From Deinococcus sp. YIM 77859 (GTDB lineage: Bacteria; Deinococcota; Deinococci; Deinococcales; Deinococcaceae): a stretch of 64,000 bases of DNA. The stretch's first letter is position 1, and each line of letters begins with the position of its first letter. Below, in pieces: positions 1-14,289 of the stretch. The notes beneath the pieces were generated by a model, which searched no databases, was not told the origin of the DNA, and saw only the letters and a program-made list of their open reading frames with translations. The translations under genes were made by a program, and so were the position numbers. The stretch covers positions 768,501 through 832,500 of the forward strand of contig NZ_JQNI01000002.1 of the NCBI RefSeq assembly GCF_000745175.1, given 5' to 3'.

Positions 1-1155
<1,155 letters not shown>

Positions 1156-1159
<4 letters not shown>

Positions 1160-1782
1160 CCCATGCGGCCTCCTCCCGCCCAGCAGAGCACGCCTCACCC
1201 CTTTGGACGCTGTTGCGGCTGCTGGGCGGCTGGGCGGTGCTTGGCCTGCTGGCCTATCTGCTGTGGACGCTGCCCGAGTGGCGTCCGCTGCTCTTTGCCT
1301 GGGTGCTGCTGAGCGTCCTGGCTGACGAGTTCGGTGGGTGGTTCGGGTATACCGCGGCGCTTCTGGGAGGGCTGCCCTTTTTCGCAGCTGGGGGCGGGGC
1401 GGCGGAGTGGACGGTGATTGTGCCGCTGGTGGGCGGGGCGCTGCTGGCGCTGCTGCTGGTCAAGCATTCGGGGGGAGCCTTTGTGTTGCCCTTTGCCGCC
1501 GCGATGTTCGCGCTGCCGCTGCTGGCCCTGGCCCGCTTCGGGACCAAGCTCGACCCGGGCTTGACGTTGCCTGCGAACGCGGCTTTTCAGCGCACGGCCC
1601 TGACCGCGATGCTGGTGGGCGTCGCATTCAGCTTCGTGCGGCAGCTGAGCGGGGTGGCGTGGCGGTACCGCGCCCGCAGACGCGCAGCTCGGGCCGCTGC
1701 GGTGGCCACGCCGGAACACCAGGCGAACGAGACACCTCCTGCCCAGCCGCGGGCCCAGAAGACGTCCGGCCCTCAGCCCTGA
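1156..1782 (+). CDS. Multi-pass membrane protein of unknown function
   Basis: 208 residues with about five hydrophobic segments (residues ~22-45, 48-65, 67-80, 88-100, 107-125, 145-160) and a basic, Ala/Pro-rich cytoplasmic-looking tail. The GTG start overlaps the uvrA stop by 4 nt, so it is probably translationally coupled to uvrA. I do not recognise a family; lack of charged residues inside the membrane segments argues against a classic transporter. The coupling suggests co-transcription with uvrA but does not prove a repair role. Confidence 0.7.
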
Positions 1783-1832
1783 ACCTTTTCCCTTCCGGGT
1801 CATTCGCCCGCCCCCTGTTCTGAGAGGGGCGT

Positions 1833-1838
1833 TACACT
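1833..1838 (+). promoter_or_regulatory. Leaderless-type -10 box for the DsbA-like gene
   Basis: TACACT lies 7 nt before the GTG at 1846, the geometry of Deinococcus leaderless promoters. The GGAGG between box and start is too close to the GTG to act as a normal ribosome binding site. Confidence 0.55.
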
Positions 1839-1840
1839 TG

Positions 1841-2563
<723 letters not shown>

Positions 2564-2577
<14 letters not shown>

Positions 2578-3001
2578 CCGCCTGTACCTGGCCTGGGTGG
2601 TCGCTCTGGTCGCCACCCTGGGCAGCCTGTACTTCAGCGAGGCGCGCGGCTTTCGCCCCTGCGTCCTGTGTTGGTACCAGCGCGTCATGATGTACCCGCT
2701 GGCCATCATCCTGGGGGGAGCAGCTCTGCGGGGTGACCTGGCCGTGCGGAGCTACGTTCTGCCGCTGGCCGGGATCGGCTGGCTGGTGGCCCTGTACCAG
2801 AACCTCGAAACCTGGGGCCTTGTGCCCACGCTGCGGGCCTGCACCGTCGACCCCGCCAGTTCCTGCGGCATTCCCTGGCCCATCTGGGGAACCGGGAGCC
2901 TCGCGCCGCTCAACACGGTCATCACCATTCCTGTCCTGAGCATGGTCGCGTTCACGCTGATCATCGGGCTGCTGAGCTGGCGTCGGGAACGGCCGATGTA
3001 G
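2564..3001 (+). CDS. Disulfide bond formation protein DsbB/BdbC family
   Basis: 145-residue four-helix membrane protein that re-oxidises DsbA-type proteins and passes electrons to quinone. Shows the first cysteine pair C33-V-L-C36 in the context CVLCWYQR and a second pair (C93, C101) in the outer loop, both needed for the electron relay. Hydrophobic segments at ~8-25, 42-58, 64-82 and 114-138 fit the family length. The ATG start lies inside the end of the preceding DsbA-like gene, implying translational coupling. Confidence 0.93.
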
Positions 3002-3020
3002 GGAACAGCAAGACCAGCGG

Positions 3021-3036
3021 CCGCCAGCGTTGGCGG
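3021..3036. terminator. Short hairpin between convergent genes
   Basis: CCGCCA-GCGT-TGGCGG forms a perfect 6-bp stem between the convergent dsbB and SDR genes. There is no clear T-run, so termination is only a guess. Confidence 0.3.
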
Positions 3037-3064
3037 TCCTGTTGGCTGAATGCTGACCGCTTCC

Positions 3065-3865
3065 CTACACCGGTCTTCCGGCCATCATAAAACTCGCCGT
3101 CATGCCGCCGTCTACGGGCACGATCGCACCCGTCACAAAACTGGCTTCCGGGCTGCCCAGAAAGTAGACCGCCTGCGCGACCTCGCGGGGCTCGCCCAGG
3201 CGGCGCAGGGCGTGGAGGTCCTCGTAGTCGCGGCGGGTCTGGTCCGGGTTTTGGCTCTCCGCGATCGCCGTCAAGACCGCCTCGGTGGCGATGGCACCCG
3301 GCGCGACGGCATTGACGCGGATGCCGCGCGGGGCAAGGTCAAGGGCCATCGCACGGGTGAGGTTCACAAGGCCGCCCTTGCTCGCGTTGTAGGCCACGTT
3401 GCCCTGCTCGGCGAACAGGCCCTGCACACTGGCGATATTGACCACGGCGCCGCCCGGCGGGATCAGCTCGACCAGGGCGCGAGTCAGCAGCAGCGGCGCG
3501 GTGAGGTTGACGGCCAGCGTTCGGCTCCAACCGCGTTCGCTGACCTCCAGCACCCCACCGCGTGCGTCCTGGTAGGCGGCGTTATTCACCAGAACGCTCA
3601 CACCGCCCAGGTCGCGTGCGGCCCGCAGGATACGCTCGCGACCAGCGGCGGAACTCACATCGGCCTTGACCCGCCCCTGCCCGGGCAGGACGGGCGGAAG
3701 GTTCTGGTCCACGCTGAGCACCGCATGGCCGCGCTCGGCATAGAGCTCGGCGATCGCCCGCCCGATGCCGCGGGCCGCACCCGTCACCACGACGACGCCG
3801 GGCGGGGCTGTACCGGCAGTGCTGTTCGGCCCGCGAGCCGCCTGGCCTCTGGTCTTGCGCGTCAT
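3065..3865 (-). CDS. Short-chain dehydrogenase/reductase (SDR), classical type
   Basis: 266 residues. Classical NAD(P)-binding motif TGAARGIG (28-35), structural NNAA (94-97), catalytic Ser146, Tyr159 and Lys163 (YNASK) and the PG motif after strand beta-6 are all present, so it should be an active oxidoreductase. The Asp following beta-2 (VDQN, ~52) favours NAD over NADP. Substrate unknown; relatives act on sugars or 3-oxoacyl compounds. The first ~20 residues are low-complexity and the true start could be later. It is transcribed divergently from the HAD gene. Confidence 0.88.
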   Translation of the reverse strand: MTRKTRGQAARGPNSTAGTAPPGVVVVTGAARGIGRAIAELYAERGHAVLSVDQNLPPVLPGQGRVKADVSSAAGRERILRAARDLGGVSVLVNNAAYQDARGGVLEVSERGWSRTLAVNLTAPLLLTRALVELIPPGGAVVNIASVQGLFAEQGNVAYNASKGGLVNLTRAMALDLAPRGIRVNAVAPGAIATEAVLTAIAESQNPDQTRRDYEDLHALRRLGEPREVAQAVYFLGSPEASFVTGAIVPVDGGMTASFMMAGRPV

Positions 3866-3953
3866 ACTTTAGTGTGCGCTGGATGAGCCCTCTCGCTGCG
3901 CCCCATAAAGGCCTGCTCAAGGCCCAGGCAGGGGGCATCGGCTCCCTGGCCGC

Positions 3954-3959
3954 TACCCT
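3954..3959 (+). promoter_or_regulatory. Leaderless-type -10 box for the HAD phosphatase gene
   Basis: TACCCT sits 6 nt before the GTG at 3966 and supports that start. Confidence 0.5.
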
Positions 3960-3965
3960 GGAGCG

Positions 3966-4637
3966 GTGATTGCGGAAGAACTGCTCAGCCCTGATCGTCT
4001 GCGTGGCGTGCTTCTCGACGTGGACGGCACGCTTGTCGACTCGAATGATGCCCACGCCTATGCCTGGCTGGAGGCGCTGCGTGAGGAGGGCTTCACCCGC
4101 ACCTTTGAGGAGGTGCGCCCCCTGATCGGCATGGGGGGTGACCAGCTTGTTCCCCGGCTCACCGGTGAAGACGGTGAGAGTGAGCGAGGAAAACGCCTGA
4201 CCCGCGGTTGGCTGAACCACTTCAAGCCCAGGATCCCGCAGTTGCAGGCCACACGAGGAGCCCGCGCCCTGGTGGAAGGCTTACAGGCACGCGGCCTGCG
4301 GGTGGTCCTGGCGACGAGCGGCGAGGCGGACATCGTGGATGGGCTGCTGAAGCGGGCCCACCTCGAGGACCTGAACCTCGACCGCGTGAGCAGCAGCGAG
4401 GTGGAGAGCAGCAAGCCGGCCCCCGACCTGATTCAGGCAGGCCTGAAGAAACTGGGCCTGCCTGCCGAAGCGGCCTTGATGGTCGGTGACACGCCCTACG
4501 ATGCCGAGGCCGCGCGCAAGGCCGGGGTACCCTATGTCCTGCTGCGCTGCGGCGGCAACACGGGGCTAGAGGAACACGGGCCGACGCTGGACGACCCGCA
4601 GGCGCTGCTGGAGGCGCTTGAAAAGGCCTCTGCCTAA
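3966..4637 (+). CDS. HAD-superfamily phosphatase (beta-phosphoglucomutase/phosphoglycolate phosphatase-like)
   Basis: 223 residues. Motif I DVDGT (18-22) with the nucleophilic Asp18 and acid/base Asp20, motif II Thr in LATSGEAD, Lys in SKPAPDL and motif [12 protein letters not shown] are all visible, and the four-helix cap following motif I marks subfamily IA. It hydrolyses a small phosphorylated metabolite; substrate cannot be told from sequence. GTG start supported by a -10 box 6 nt upstream. Nothing in the neighbourhood fixes its pathway. Confidence 0.87.
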   Translation: MIAEELLSPDRLRGVLLDVDGTLVDSNDAHAYAWLEALREEGFTRTFEEVRPLIGMGGDQLVPRLTGEDGESERGKRLTRGWLNHFKPRIPQLQATRGARALVEGLQARGLRVVLATSGEADIVDGLLKRAHLEDLNLDRVSSSEVESSKPAPDLIQAGLKKLGLPAEAALMVGDTPYDAEAARKAGVPYVLLRCGGNTGLEEHGPTLDDPQALLEALEKASA

Positions 4638-4744
4638 CCCCGTTCTCGCGCGGCTCACGCAGAAGCCCAAAGCCAAGCGCGACGCACAGGCCTACCACTC
4701 CTCACGCCCAAGCGGAAAGACGATGGACGCGAGGCCACCCAGAT

Positions 4745-5536
4745 TCAGCCGTGCTCCTCCCGCAGGAGAGCCAGCAGTTCGGGGTGTAGGGGGCCATTCG
4801 TCGCAACGATCATCTCGGCGTAGGGGTCAGGGCGGCCCCATGCGTCCGTGACGGTGCCGCCCGCCTCCTCCACGATCAGGCTGCCCGCAGCGCTGTCCCA
4901 GGGCTTGAGGCCGATCTCCCAGTAGGCGTCCATCCGTCCGCAGGCGACGTTGCAGAGGTCGAGCGCGGCAGCCCCAGGACGGCGGATGGGCACACCCCGC
5001 TGCAAGAGTCGCTGCACCAGCGCGAGGTTTCGCCCACCACTCTTGTCATAGGGGAAGCCGGTGGACACCAGGGCGGGGGTGGTGAGGGAGGGCACTGCAC
5101 TCACACGGATGGGTTCCCCGTTGAGAAAGGCACCCCCACCACGCGTAGCCGTGAAGAGTTCCTGACGGCTGGGGTCGAACACCGCACCGACCACCCGCTG
5201 GGCCTCCACCTCCAGGGCGACCGAGGCGCCGTAGACCGGAAAGCCGTGCGCGTAGTTCACGGTGCCGTCCAAGGGGTCCACAATCCAGCGGCAAGGGGTG
5301 TCGGCGGGGCCGCTCCCCAGGCCCTCCTCCTCGCCCAGAATCGCGTGGTCGGGAAAGGCGCGGGCGATCACCTCGCGGATGGCGGCCTCCGCGAGCGCGT
5401 CCACCTCGGTCACGAGGTCACTGAAGGTGGACTTGCGGCGAACCTGAAGAACCTTGCCCACATACGCGAGGTGAATCGCCCCGGCGGTCCGGGCGGCTTC
5501 CACCGCCACGCTCAGGGCCTGCTGAACGTCAAGCAT
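4745..5536 (-). CDS. Inositol monophosphatase family protein
   Basis: 263 residues, typical length. Metal-binding motifs GEE (68-70), DPLDGT (87-92) and WDSAAG (about 211-216) are intact, predicting a Mg-dependent Li-sensitive phosphatase acting on inositol phosphates or related sugar phosphates (SuhB/HisN-like alternatives cannot be excluded). The ATG is preceded by TACACT at 6 nt. The 107 bp between this stop and the HAD gene stop hold nothing I can name. Confidence 0.9.
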   Translation of the reverse strand: MLDVQQALSVAVEAARTAGAIHLAYVGKVLQVRRKSTFSDLVTEVDALAEAAIREVIARAFPDHAILGEEEGLGSGPADTPCRWIVDPLDGTVNYAHGFPVYGASVALEVEAQRVVGAVFDPSRQELFTATRGGGAFLNGEPIRVSAVPSLTTPALVSTGFPYDKSGGRNLALVQRLLQRGVPIRRPGAAALDLCNVACGRMDAYWEIGLKPWDSAAGSLIVEEAGGTVTDAWGRPDPYAEMIVATNGPLHPELLALLREEHG

Positions 5537-5542
5537 AGGGGG

Positions 5543-5548
5543 AGTGTA
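5543..5548 (-). promoter_or_regulatory. Leaderless-type -10 box for the inositol monophosphatase gene
   Basis: TACACT on the minus strand ends 6 nt before the ATG at 5536. The same hexamer recurs at several minus-strand starts in this window. Confidence 0.55.
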
Positions 5549-5562
5549 GAGCGGCCTAGGCT

Positions 5563-5655
5563 TCAGAGGGCGTCCTGCCTGGCCCGCACCTCTGCCGCTG
5601 CCCGCTCGTCGTCCGCGAGGCCTTCGACCAAGCCGAGCTGGTGAATCCCCCTCAC
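5563..5655 (-). other. Possible 30-codon ORF or gene remnant
   Basis: A GTG-initiated minus-strand frame of 30 codons reads like protein sequence (…LGLVEGLADDERAAAEV…) with G/C-rich third positions. It lies between the divergent inositol monophosphatase and purB genes. It could be an unannotated small protein or the eroded C-terminus of a lost gene; I cannot tell which. Confidence 0.2.
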
Positions 5656-5680
5656 GCGCCTCTATGTTTGCCCCGGGTGG

Positions 5681-7001
<1,321 letters not shown>

Positions 7002-7041
7002 AGGCCGGTCAGGTTCTCAGCCAATACCGCGACCGACACGC

Positions 7042-7047
7042 TACAGT
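7042..7047 (+). promoter_or_regulatory. -10 box for the sugar receptor gene (leadered)
   Basis: TACAGT followed after ~35 nt by AAGGAG (7072-7077) and ATG at 7083; this gene therefore has a conventional leader with Shine-Dalgarno, unlike most neighbours. No good -35 is seen. Confidence 0.35.
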
Positions 7048-7082
7048 TTGCCCACACTTCAACCTCGCCTCAAGGAGTTCCC

Positions 7083-8306
<1,224 letters not shown>

Positions 8307-8324
8307 AGGGAGCATAGGCTCCCT
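8307..8324 (+). terminator. Hairpin between sugar receptor and GH20 genes
   Basis: AGGGAGC-ATAG-GCTCCCT forms a perfect 7-bp stem immediately after the receptor stop, without a T-run. It may protect the receptor mRNA 3' end or reduce read-through into the hexosaminidase gene. Confidence 0.4.
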
Positions 8325-8342
8325 CTCCCCACGAGGTCCCCC

Positions 8343-10373
8343 ATGCGCCTACCTCTCCTCCTCTCTGCCGCCTTCCTCCTCTCCCCCGCCCTCGCCACGC
8401 CCCTTGCCGTGACGCCCATTCCCGATGCGCGAGTCAGTGCCCCACGCGCCGACCTCGTGCCCCAGCCTCAGAAGGCGGCGTTCCCGGCGGGCGTGCTGCC
8501 GCTGTCCGGGCTGGGCGTCCAGCTCACCGGGAGTGTTCCCGAGCTGGGCTGGGCCGCCCGGGATCTGCGCGAGGAGTGGCAGACGCGGCTGGGCGCGAAG
8601 TTGCCGGACGGGGGCAAGACGCCCATCGTGATCGGCACGCGAGCCGACGCCGAGCTGGCCGCGAAGGCGAGGGCGGCGGGCCTATATACCGAAACGCCGG
8701 AGGGCTACGCCCTGTGGGTGGACGGCACGGGCGCCTACGTGATGGGCGCGGACGCCAGGGGCGCGTACTACGGCGCGCAGACACTGCGCCAACTGCTCAC
8801 GCCGGGGGGCCTGCGCTTCGCCCGCATTCAGGATGCCCCGGCCCTGCGGCAACGGGTGGCGATGCTGTACCTCGACTCGAACAGCCAACCGGTCAATGAC
8901 CGCCTGATCCCGCTCCTGGCGCAGCTCAAGTACAACGCCGTGTTGGTGATGAGCAACTACGTGCAGTGGGACGCGGCGCGGGCGGGCGGCTGGGCCCACC
9001 CCGGCGGCGCGACGAAGGCGGAGGCGGCGCGGGTGGCAAAACTCGCGCGCGAGCACGGGTTGGAGGTCATCCCGCTGATCGAGACGCTGGGCCACGTGGG
9101 CTGGATGTTTGGTGGCGGCAAGAACCGCGACCTGATGCAGGACCCCGACTCGCAAAACCCCTATGCCTACGACACACTGAACCCCCAGACGTACGAGCGC
9201 GTGATCTTCCCGGTGCTGCGCGAGGCGGTAGAGGTCTTCCAACCCAAGGTGATCCATATCGGACACGACGAGGTGAGGAACCGCGACCGCTTCCCCGCGC
9301 GGGAGAACGGAAAAGCGGTGGGCTTCGAGAAGCTCTTCGTGGACGACACGCTCAAGCTCTATGCCTTCCTGCGGGCACGGAACGTCGGGACGATGATCTG
9401 GCATGACGTGGCCTTTAGTGACGCGCTGATCGGCAGCCTGCCCGCCAAACTCCCCAAGGACATTCAGGTCGCGTACTGGAACTACACGGCGGACACGGAG
9501 ACGAACACCCTGAGCCGCATTCGGGCGCTGGGCTTCCCAGTGCTGGGGGCGTCCGGGTTCAAGGCGGGCAATCCGGAGGGCCTCGCGCGGACGGCCCTGA
9601 AGTCGGGCGCTGTGGGCATGATCCAGACGCGCTGGAGCGGGTACTTCGGCAATCCCAGCGTATGGGACGGTATGGCCGAGCAGGGCGTGGCGCTGGTACG
9701 CGGGGGGGCGAGCTTCTGGAACCCGGCGGGGAAGGCCGTGACGAACGCGGACGCCGTCTACCGTGATCTCTACGCACCGGGGGCCTACGGGCAGACGGCG
9801 GGCAGCCTGGTCAACCTCGCGCCGCTGGTGACGCGCAAACTCACCGACAACGATGAGAAGGGCTGGATTCAGAAGGGACCGGACACCGACCTGCGCAACC
9901 TCCCCGCCGGGAAGAACGTGCGGATCGGCGCGTACCGTTTCGACGTGAGCGGCGCGGTGATGCTGCGCGGAAACCGGGCCGCAGTGCGCGACCTGCCCGA
10001 GCGCGTGACGGTGGAACTGGGCCGCAAGGCCAGCGCACTCGCGCTGCTCCTCACCACCGGCTGGCCGGGCAACCACCGCGAGGCCGTAGGCCGCCTGGAG
10101 GTCCGGTACGCGGACGGGAGCCTCCTCAATGTCCCGCTGGAGTACGGGCGGCACCTGCGCGCCTGGACCGAAACCGCCGCGAACGCCGAGAACCTCAGCA
10201 TGATTCCCGCGCCCGGCTGGGTCGGCCAGACGCGCGAAGGGCTAGACGTGAACGTGCCCGTCCTGGAGTGGGCGAACCCCAAACCCGGCGTGGTGATTCA
10301 GAGTGTCTCGCTGGTCAGCGAGGGCAAGGGCGCGAACCCGACCCTGATTGGCCTGACCTTGATCGGAGGGTGA
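8343..10373 (+). CDS. Secreted glycoside hydrolase family 20 (beta-N-acetylhexosaminidase-like)
   Basis: 676 residues. Signal peptide (residues 1-18, ends ALA), an N-terminal GH20b-like alpha/beta domain (about 35-165) with the GADARGAYYGAQTLRQLL motif, then the TIM barrel. The catalytic Asp-Glu pair is seen as HIGHDEV (305-311; D309, E310); the usual glycine before the pair is His308, a mild departure. A ~150-residue C-terminal beta domain follows. It should release N-acetylglucosamine or -galactosamine from polymers outside the cell. It lies 36 nt downstream of a sugar receptor, probably an operon. Confidence 0.85.
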   Translation: MRLPLLLSAAFLLSPALATPLAVTPIPDARVSAPRADLVPQPQKAAFPAGVLPLSGLGVQLTGSVPELGWAARDLREEWQTRLGAKLPDGGKTPIVIGTRADAELAAKARAAGLYTETPEGYALWVDGTGAYVMGADARGAYYGAQTLRQLLTPGGLRFARIQDAPALRQRVAMLYLDSNSQPVNDRLIPLLAQLKYNAVLVMSNYVQWDAARAGGWAHPGGATKAEAARVAKLAREHGLEVIPLIETLGHVGWMFGGGKNRDLMQDPDSQNPYAYDTLNPQTYERVIFPVLREAVEVFQPKVIHIGHDEVRNRDRFPARENGKAVGFEKLFVDDTLKLYAFLRARNVGTMIWHDVAFSDALIGSLPAKLPKDIQVAYWNYTADTETNTLSRIRALGFPVLGASGFKAGNPEGLARTALKSGAVGMIQTRWSGYFGNPSVWDGMAEQGVALVRGGASFWNPAGKAVTNADAVYRDLYAPGAYGQTAGSLVNLAPLVTRKLTDNDEKGWIQKGPDTDLRNLPAGKNVRIGAYRFDVSGAVMLRGNRAAVRDLPERVTVELGRKASALALLLTTGWPGNHREAVGRLEVRYADGSLLNVPLEYGRHLRAWTETAANAENLSMIPAPGWVGQTREGLDVNVPVLEWANPKPGVVIQSVSLVSEGKGANPTLIGLTLIGG

Positions 10374-10379
10374 CTCTAG

Positions 10380-11552
<1,173 letters not shown>

Positions 11553-11559
11553 ACGCCAC

Positions 11560-12003
11560 TCAGGGGGGCGGCAGGCGCACCACGCTCAACATGTAGCGGC
11601 CCAGAGAGTGCACCGCCTGATAGAAGTGCTCGAAATCTATGGGCTTGACCACGTAACTCGCGGCATGGGCCTGGTAGGAGCGCAGGATGTCCTCGTCAGC
11701 CTGGCTGGTGGTCAGAACAATCACCGGGATGGTCATGAGCTGCGGGTCGCGCTTGAGTTCGGCAAGCACCTCCAGACCGTTCATGCGCGGCATATTGATA
11801 TCCAAGAGAATGACGTCTGGACGCGGCGCGTCCTCGTATCCTTCTTGACGGCGCAAAAACGCCAGCGCCTCGACGCCGTCGCGAACGACATGGAGCTTGT
11901 TGGTCAGGCCCGCAGCGGCAAACGCTTCCTCGGTCAGAATGATGTCGGGTTCACTGTCCTCGACAAGCAGAATTTCGATCGGCGTGGGATTGGACATCAT
12001 CAT
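11560..12003 (-). CDS. Single-domain response regulator (CheY/Rcp1-like)
   Basis: About 147 residues consisting only of a receiver domain: acidic pocket ED/SEPD near the N-terminus, phospho-acceptor Asp in ILLDINMPRMNG, Thr in VLTTSQ and Lys in VVKPIDF. The long PxxxGLEVLAELKRDP form is that of Rcp1, the partner of phytochrome-type kinases, but no kinase is adjacent. GGGAG lies 7 nt before the ATG at 12003; in-frame ATGs at 12000 and 11997 are alternatives. It ends 7 nt from the lysY stop (convergent). Confidence 0.9.
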   Translation of the reverse strand: MMMSNPTPIEILLVEDSEPDIILTEEAFAAAGLTNKLHVVRDGVEALAFLRRQEGYEDAPRPDVILLDINMPRMNGLEVLAELKRDPQLMTIPVIVLTTSQADEDILRSYQAHAASYVVKPIDFEHFYQAVHSLGRYMLSVVRLPPP

Positions 12004-12124
12004 GGGCAAGCTCCCGTCGTGCTGCCTGCAGTGTCGCGCAGTGACGTGGCGGATGCGTCTTGCGCGGCTTCACACGGCGGCAACGGTCCCTTGAATCTCT
12101 CTTGGCCGTTTTCACGGGGGCCGT

Positions 12125-12130
12125 TAGGCT
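12125..12130 (+). promoter_or_regulatory. Leaderless-type promoter for the DinB-fold gene
   Basis: TAGGCT 7 nt before the ATG at 12138, with TTGGCC (12102-12107) at a 17-bp spacing as a -35 (4 of 6 consensus). Confidence 0.6.
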
Positions 12131-12137
12131 GGGCCCC

Positions 12138-12548
12138 ATGAACATCCTGCAATCGGCCCTGGGGGGCGGCGCGATTTTTCCTGCTCCTGAAACGTTGCTG
12201 GACGGCCTCACCTTTGAGCGGGCGGCCCGAACAGTGCCGAATGTGCCCTATACGCTCGCGGAGCTGCTCGCCCACCTCGCAGTGACGCAGCGGGCCAGCC
12301 TCGACCTGGCCTCGGGCAGGACAGAAACCTGGCCGGAAGAGCTGGATATCTGGCCGGGCGTGGTGAATGCGGCGGCCTTTGACGCCCTCTTGACCGACCT
12401 GCGCCTGGGTCTGGCCGAGGCGCGTGCCCTGGCCGAACAGCCTTCCCCCCGCGCGCGGGACGTGCTGACCGACCTCGCGGCCCACAGCGCCTACCACTGG
12501 GGCCAGGTGGCCCTGCTGCGCCGCGTGCTGGGTGAGTGGCCGCAGTGA
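12138..12548 (+). CDS. DinB-family (YfiT/DUF664-like) four-helix protein
   Basis: 136 residues. The three-histidine metal site of the DinB fold is visible: His in ELLAHLA and the pair in AAHSAYHWGQVALLRR near the C-terminus. Relatives include bacillithiol transferases and stress-induced proteins; deinococci have an expanded DinB/YfiT set. Substrate unknown. Start fixed by the -10 box 7 nt upstream, which excludes the longer frame beginning at 12060. Confidence 0.8.
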   Translation: MNILQSALGGGAIFPAPETLLDGLTFERAARTVPNVPYTLAELLAHLAVTQRASLDLASGRTETWPEELDIWPGVVNAAAFDALLTDLRLGLAEARALAEQPSPRARDVLTDLAAHSAYHWGQVALLRRVLGEWPQ

Positions 12549-12709
12549 GGGCCCCCATCCTGTGCGGGTAAGGGAGCGCGGTGCCCCAGAGCCCACCGGC
12601 GAGGAACACACCCGCGAGGGCGCGCTTCCCGGAGGTCTGGTGACCGGGGCCGACGGGGGCGCTCGCTGCCACTCTCTTAAGAGATGCACCGTACCGAACA
12701 GCCGGGCTC
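12549..12709. other. Intergenic region, nothing recognised
   Basis: About 160 bp between the DinB-fold and GNAT genes. Short frames exist on both strands but have no start context or protein-like composition. No RNA structure could be assigned. Confidence 0.4.
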
Positions 12710-12715
12710 TACCCT
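12710..12715 (+). promoter_or_regulatory. Leaderless-type -10 box for the GNAT gene
   Basis: TACCCT ends 5 nt before the ATG at 12721. Confidence 0.4.
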
Positions 12716-12720
12716 GAGGC

Positions 12721-13020
12721 ATGAACCAAAACGTACGGGTTACCAACAATGAGGCTGAGCGCCGCTACGAGATCGCGCTGAACGGACAGCGGGTGGGACT
12801 CGCCGAGTACCAGCCGGAAGGCGACACCCTCATCTTGACGCATACTGAGGTTGCGGAGGGCCACGAGGGCGAGGGTCTAGCCTCGCAACTGGTCCAAGCC
12901 GCGCTCGATGACGCCCGTGCGCGGGGGCTGCGGGTGGTGCCCGTCTGCCGCTTCGTCGCGGCCTATATCCAGAGACATCCGGAGTACGCTGACCTGGTCC
13001 GCGAGGAAGAACTGGGCTGA
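12721..13020 (+). CDS. Small GNAT-fold N-acetyltransferase (YjdJ-like)
   Basis: 99 residues, the complete length of the minimal YjdJ-type GNAT family. The acetyl-CoA loop is represented by EGHEGEGLASQLVQAALDDARARGL and the C-terminal strand by VVPVCRFVAAYIQRHPEY, which is diagnostic for the family. Substrate unknown. Upstream of lysZ by 90 bp but with its own promoters on either side. Confidence 0.88.
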   Translation: MNQNVRVTNNEAERRYEIALNGQRVGLAEYQPEGDTLILTHTEVAEGHEGEGLASQLVQAALDDARARGLRVVPVCRFVAAYIQRHPEYADLVREEELG

Positions 13021-13055
13021 TCACGTCCAACCTCAACGGCTGCGACCGATTTAAT

Positions 13056-13070
13056 CTTAACGCATGTAAA
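13056..13070 (+). promoter_or_regulatory. CTTANNNNATGTAAA element upstream of lysZ
   Basis: CTTAACGCATGTAAA ends 28 nt before the -10 box and 40 nt before the start of lysZ, matching the element before lysY in sequence and spacing. Confidence 0.35.
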
Positions 13071-13098
13071 GCATTTGTGCGTTTAAGTTGGCGCGTGC

Positions 13099-13104
13099 TA
13101 CCTT
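13099..13104 (+). promoter_or_regulatory. Leaderless-type -10 box for lysZ
   Basis: TACCTT lies 6 nt before the ATG at 13111; TTGTGC (13075-13080) is a weak -35 at 18 bp. Confidence 0.55.
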
Positions 13105-13110
13105 CAGCCC

Positions 13111-13912
<802 letters not shown>

Positions 13913-13914
<2 letters not shown>

Positions 13915-13944
13915 AAAGGGGCACTCTCCCGGCTCGGCCCCTTT
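13913..13944 (+). terminator. Terminator after lysZ
   Basis: AAAGGGGC (13915-13922) pairs with GCCCCTTT (13937-13944), an 8-bp stem starting inside the stop codon and flanked by A and T runs. Confidence 0.6.
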
Positions 13945-13963
13945 GCTCTATCCTCCCCACCGG

Positions 13964-14221
13964 ATGACGCCCGCCGAGCTGCTTTCCTTCCTGACCAAGC
14001 GCGGCGGGCGCGAGTTCGCCGTGACCGTCTGTACCCAGCAGGGCCGCAGAACCGGCGTGTACCACCTGACGGCACGCGGGGAGGACGTGCAGGTCACCGG
14101 TCCCAGTCGGCAGACACGCCTGCTCTCCCCAGCTACGTTTCTCGAGGTGTTCGGAGGGTACGAGTTCTGTGACGTGCAGCCGACGGGCGTGCTGACGGAC
14201 CTGGGGCCGCTGTTCGGCTAG
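13964..14221 (+). CDS. Small conserved-looking protein of unknown function
   Basis: 85 residues, soluble, mixed alpha/beta in appearance (MTPAELLSFLTKRGGREF…, ending LTDLGPLFG). No motif recognised and no signal peptide. The ATG at 13964 is preceded at 9 nt by TATCCT; a TTG at 13943 would extend it but lies within the lysZ terminator. Convergent with cstA. Confidence 0.6.
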   Translation: MTPAELLSFLTKRGGREFAVTVCTQQGRRTGVYHLTARGEDVQVTGPSRQTRLLSPATFLEVFGGYEFCDVQPTGVLTDLGPLFG

Positions 14222-14289
14222 CGGCGAAGCAAGCAAGAGCGGCCCCACCGGGACACCGGGAACACCGGAGAGACCGCCCAGGGAGCGGA

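Noticed and set aside
12549..12720. Possible tRNA-like or small RNA gene in the DinB-GNAT gap
   Set aside because: No acceptor stem, anticodon arm or terminator could be drawn by eye.
14225..14275. Three near-copies of CACCGGGA between the 85-residue protein and cstA
   Set aside because: Too short and irregular to call a repeat array.
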